From Bacteroidales bacterium (lineage in GTDB: Bacteria > Bacteroidota > Bacteroidia > Bacteroidales > JAAUTT01), in assembly GCA_025350365.1 (NCBI GenBank), contig JANXXY010000176.1, positions 1 through 16,943 of the forward strand: DNA of 16,943 nt, read 5' to 3'. Made by a program: the position numbers and the translations under genes. Numbering within the stretch: position 1 is the first letter of the stretch; each line of letters begins with the position of its first letter. The notes under the pieces were generated by a model that did no database searches, was not told the DNA's origin, and saw only the letters and a program-made list of their open reading frames with translations. Positions 15,784 to 16,943 of the stretch are shown here, one piece after another.

Positions 15784-15948
15784 ATCTTTGCAAATTTTGC
15801 GACATAATCCCTCCTTAATATCTGGATGCCTTGGAACGGTTGACGCTTTGCCATTATTAGGGTTTCTGTAGAGTGTATGACTACCCCCTTCTCTTGCAAA
15901 AACACAACCGCTTTGTTCAATATACTTAACAAACTTATTTCTTTTCAT
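15760..15948 (-). CDS. hicA: HicA-family mRNA interferase toxin
   Basis: A 62-residue protein with the whole HicA fold: an N-terminal helix, the active-site His24 in EGGSHTLYRN, then TVPRHPDIKEGLCRKICKDLGI. HicA has a double-stranded-RNA-binding-like fold and cuts mRNA in a translation-independent way; His24 is the catalytic residue of the family. The start overlaps the stop of hicB by 4 bases, giving the hicB-hicA order (the reverse of the E. coli locus), which is frequent in this phylum. Length and motifs are complete, so it is likely functional. Its 3' end runs 17-24 bases into the broken gene on the opposite strand. Confidence 0.92.
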   Translation of the reverse strand: MKRNKFVKYIEQSGCVFAREGGSHTLYRNPNNGKASTVPRHPDIKEGLCRKICKDLGIKNIF

Positions 15949-16172
15949 TCGAAGTTGAAAGACATGGTTTGTGTTATCATTTTATTAGCCCTGCCTTTTC
16001 TGTTTGTAGCCCTAATCTCGTCAAATAACAAATTGACTGCATCGGCAAGGTTCTCCTTTGCTTCTTCAATGGTTTCTCCTTGAGTGTTTATGCCGTCAAT
16101 TTCCTGTATGTATGCAATAAAACCCCCTTCCTTGCAGGGTTCAAAAACTGCTGTCATTTCAATGTTTTTCAT
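15945..16172 (-). CDS. hicB: HicB-family antitoxin
   Basis: A 75-residue antitoxin with the partial RNase-H-like HicB fold: TAVFEPCKEGGFIAYIQEIDGINTQG, then the EEAKENLADAVNLL helix. It is the short form with no added C-terminal DNA-binding domain beyond about residue 60, so autoregulation, if any, would need the complex. ATG 16172 gives MKNIEMTAVF; ATG 16157 (MTAVF) is an alternative start that fits the usual beginning of the family. A good promoter lies immediately upstream and its -7 element ends only 4 bases before ATG 16172. That implies a leaderless message from 16172, or a leader of about 15 bases for 16157. hicA follows with a 4-base overlap. Confidence 0.9.
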   Translation of the reverse strand: MKNIEMTAVFEPCKEGGFIAYIQEIDGINTQGETIEEAKENLADAVNLLFDEIRATNRKGRANKMITQTMSFNFE

Positions 16173-16176
16173 ACTT

Positions 16177-16206
16177 CAAAATTAAATAAATTTACCCACT
16201 ATTCAA
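16177..16206 (-). promoter_or_regulatory. hicBA promoter, TTG-N19-TAATTTTG
   Basis: On the - strand TTG (16206-16204), 19 bases, then TAATTTTG (16184-16177) matches the Bacteroidota primary sigma pattern (-33 TTG / -7 TAnnTTTG) in both elements and spacing. It is the best promoter match noted in the window. It is placed so close to the hicB ATG that transcription would begin at or next to the start codon. Confidence 0.6.
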
Positions 16207-16341
16207 TTTTCATGTTATTGTTTATTACGGTTTACAGTTGTTTTTATTGCATCCTTGGTATATTTGTTATCCATACTGATTCTTCAGACCTCCCAAGTTT
16301 AATTGTCTGCAATTTTACTATATTTAAGCCACTTAGTGTAC

Positions 16342-16372
16342 AATTTCATAAATACAAATTAAATTTCATAAA
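16342..16372. repeat. direct repeat AATTTCATAAA, 20 bases apart
   Basis: AATTTCATAAA occurs at 16342-16352 and again at 16362-16372, a 20-base period of about two helical turns, just before the HEPN remnant. It could be a paired binding site or a chance feature of AT-rich sequence. The 165-base stretch 16207-16371 holds no other recognisable feature; no gene is seen on either strand. Confidence 0.35.
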
Positions 16373-16518
16373 AATCTCATAGTAGAGATATTTTGATGAA
16401 ATATCAATTACAAGGACGTTATCCTGATTATAATCCGATAATCCCAGACCAAAATAGGATGGATGAGTATTTTAATAAAACTAAAGACTTATTGAAATGG
16501 CTAAAAATGAAGTTGTAA
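16372..16518 (+). pseudogene. HEPN-domain toxin remnant (C-terminal end only)
   Basis: The frame opens after a stop at 16369-16371 and runs to TAA 16518; from ATG 16396 it gives 40 residues. The sequence LQGRYPDYNPIIPDQNRMDE, then YFNKTKDLLKWLKMKL, is the usual C-terminal end of HEPN proteins paired with MNT nucleotidyltransferases (RYPDY followed by a final helix ending WLK). HEPN proteins of this kind have about 130 residues, so roughly the first two thirds, including the expected R-x4-6-H RNase motif, are missing. The end overlaps the MNT gene start by 22 bases, the arrangement expected of an original HEPN-MNT operon. It may still be translated as a short peptide, but it should lack RNase activity. 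Confidence 0.72.
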
Positions 16519-16808
16519 AAATTCTTAGATTGTATGTTAATTTATTAAGGTCTGAAGGAGTAATTATAGATAAAGCCTTTTTGTATGGTAGCTATTTAAA
16601 TGATTCTGCTACATTAGATAGTGATATAGATTTAATGATTGTGACAGATAACGAAAATGATGATTATTTAGCAGGAAAGATTTGGAAGTTAACTCGAAAT
16701 GTAAATTCTAAGATTGAACCTTATCTTGTTGGGAAAAATAGATTTTATAGTAATGATAATTTTCCACTGATTGATCTAGTGAAAAGAACTGGATTAGAAA
16801 TAATATAA
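16497..16808 (+). CDS. mntA: MNT-type minimal nucleotidyltransferase (antitoxin of a HEPN-MNT pair)
   Basis: A 103-residue protein of the DNA-polymerase-beta superfamily. The nucleotidyltransferase motif is exact: Gly31-Ser32, ten residues, then Asp43-Ile-Asp45 (YGSYLNDSATLDSDIDLMIV), with metal ligands Asp43 and Asp45. The end DLVKRTGLEII matches the family's usual C-terminus, and the length is full. Characterised MNT proteins neutralise HEPN RNases by adding AMP to a tyrosine of the toxin. Here the HEPN partner upstream is truncated, so this seems to be an orphan antitoxin unless it acts on another HEPN protein in the genome. It overlaps the HEPN remnant by 22 bases. No terminator is seen after it. 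Confidence 0.88.
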   Translation: MAKNEVVKILRLYVNLLRSEGVIIDKAFLYGSYLNDSATLDSDIDLMIVTDNENDDYLAGKIWKLTRNVNSKIEPYLVGKNRFYSNDNFPLIDLVKRTGLEII

Positions 16809-16943
16809 AAAAATACAGATAACAATATAGGATTTAAGACAGCCCCGGATCAACTAATTCCCACGCGTAATAAACCATGCACTTATCGAAGGTTTTTGGT
16901 TTTATGAAGGATTTAATGAAGAGGATTATCGAAGGGTAAAAAC
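16809..16943. other. unassigned right edge with two competing short frames
   Basis: On + the frame from 16858 to the window end reads like coding sequence (ALIEGFWFYEGFNEEDY) but has no start codon in frame. On - an open frame entering from the right edge ends at a stop at 16836-16838 with the residues FDKCMVYYAWELVDPGLS. At most one is likely to be real, and neither matches a family I recognise. Confidence 0.3.

Noticed and set aside
16080..16382. 100-residue + strand ORF with hydrophobic residues
   Set aside because: It overlaps hicB antisense and runs through AT-rich sequence; no family features.
1..16943. CRISPR array, insertion sequence or tRNA-linked attachment site
   Set aside because: No regularly spaced repeats, no transposase or integrase motifs and no tRNA-like cloverleaf were recognised by eye; a tRNAscan and ISfinder search would be decisive.

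Overview
The window looks like a chromosomal segment of an AT-rich member of the Bacteroidota, most likely a Bacteroidales/Marinilabiliales-type organism. The signs are lipoprotein signal peptides of the Bacteroidota kind, a carboxypeptidase-regulatory/TonB-plug outer-membrane receptor, a DUF2723 membrane protein, a SPOR-domain protein, an unusually long PurF-like enzyme, almost no Shine-Dalgarno sequences, and promoter elements that fit the Bacteroidota TTG / TAnnTTTG pattern. No tRNA, rRNA, CRISPR array or transposase was recognised, and no stretch above 300 bases lacks a gene or gene remnant.

Left edge (1-1738, + strand): the 3' end of a double-domain KaiC-like ATPase overlaps a stand-alone CheB-type methylesterase. 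This is the tail of a signalling operon that begins outside the window.

First toxin-antitoxin patch (1799-2842, - strand): an apparently intact mazE-mazF pair is followed, through a 4-base ATGA overlap, by a short chimeric ORF. It starts like a VapB ribbon-helix-helix antitoxin and continues as an ORF6N-domain fragment. The rest of the ORF6N gene is wrecked by a frameshift and apparently by a nonsense codon. Two palindromes and a promoter-like element lie upstream of mazE.

Envelope and housekeeping block (3082-15428): an unrecognised lipoprotein (+) and an HExGH zinc-metallopeptidase lipoprotein (-) converge on a strong hairpin. Next come a small LEA/WHy-type lipoprotein (+), a SPOR-domain exported protein (+) and a 633-residue amidophosphoribosyltransferase-like enzyme (+). 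A large outer-membrane receptor-like protein with Gly-rich segments (-) and a 990-residue DUF2723 membrane protein (+) are transcribed divergently. Most products act at the cell envelope; the PurF-like enzyme is the cytoplasmic exception.

Second toxin-antitoxin patch (15455-16808): a small-protein gene broken in at least two places (+), an intact hicB-hicA pair (-), and a HEPN-MNT pair (+) in which the HEPN toxin has lost its N-terminal part while the MNT nucleotidyltransferase is intact. The last 135 bases could not be assigned.

The main theme beyond ordinary annotation is two small accessory patches, one on each side of a conserved-looking block. Each mixes intact antitoxin/toxin pairs with remnants and fusions of other such genes. 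No clearly new system was found. The mazEF/vapB'-orf6N' arrangement and the orphaned MNT are the most unusual items.
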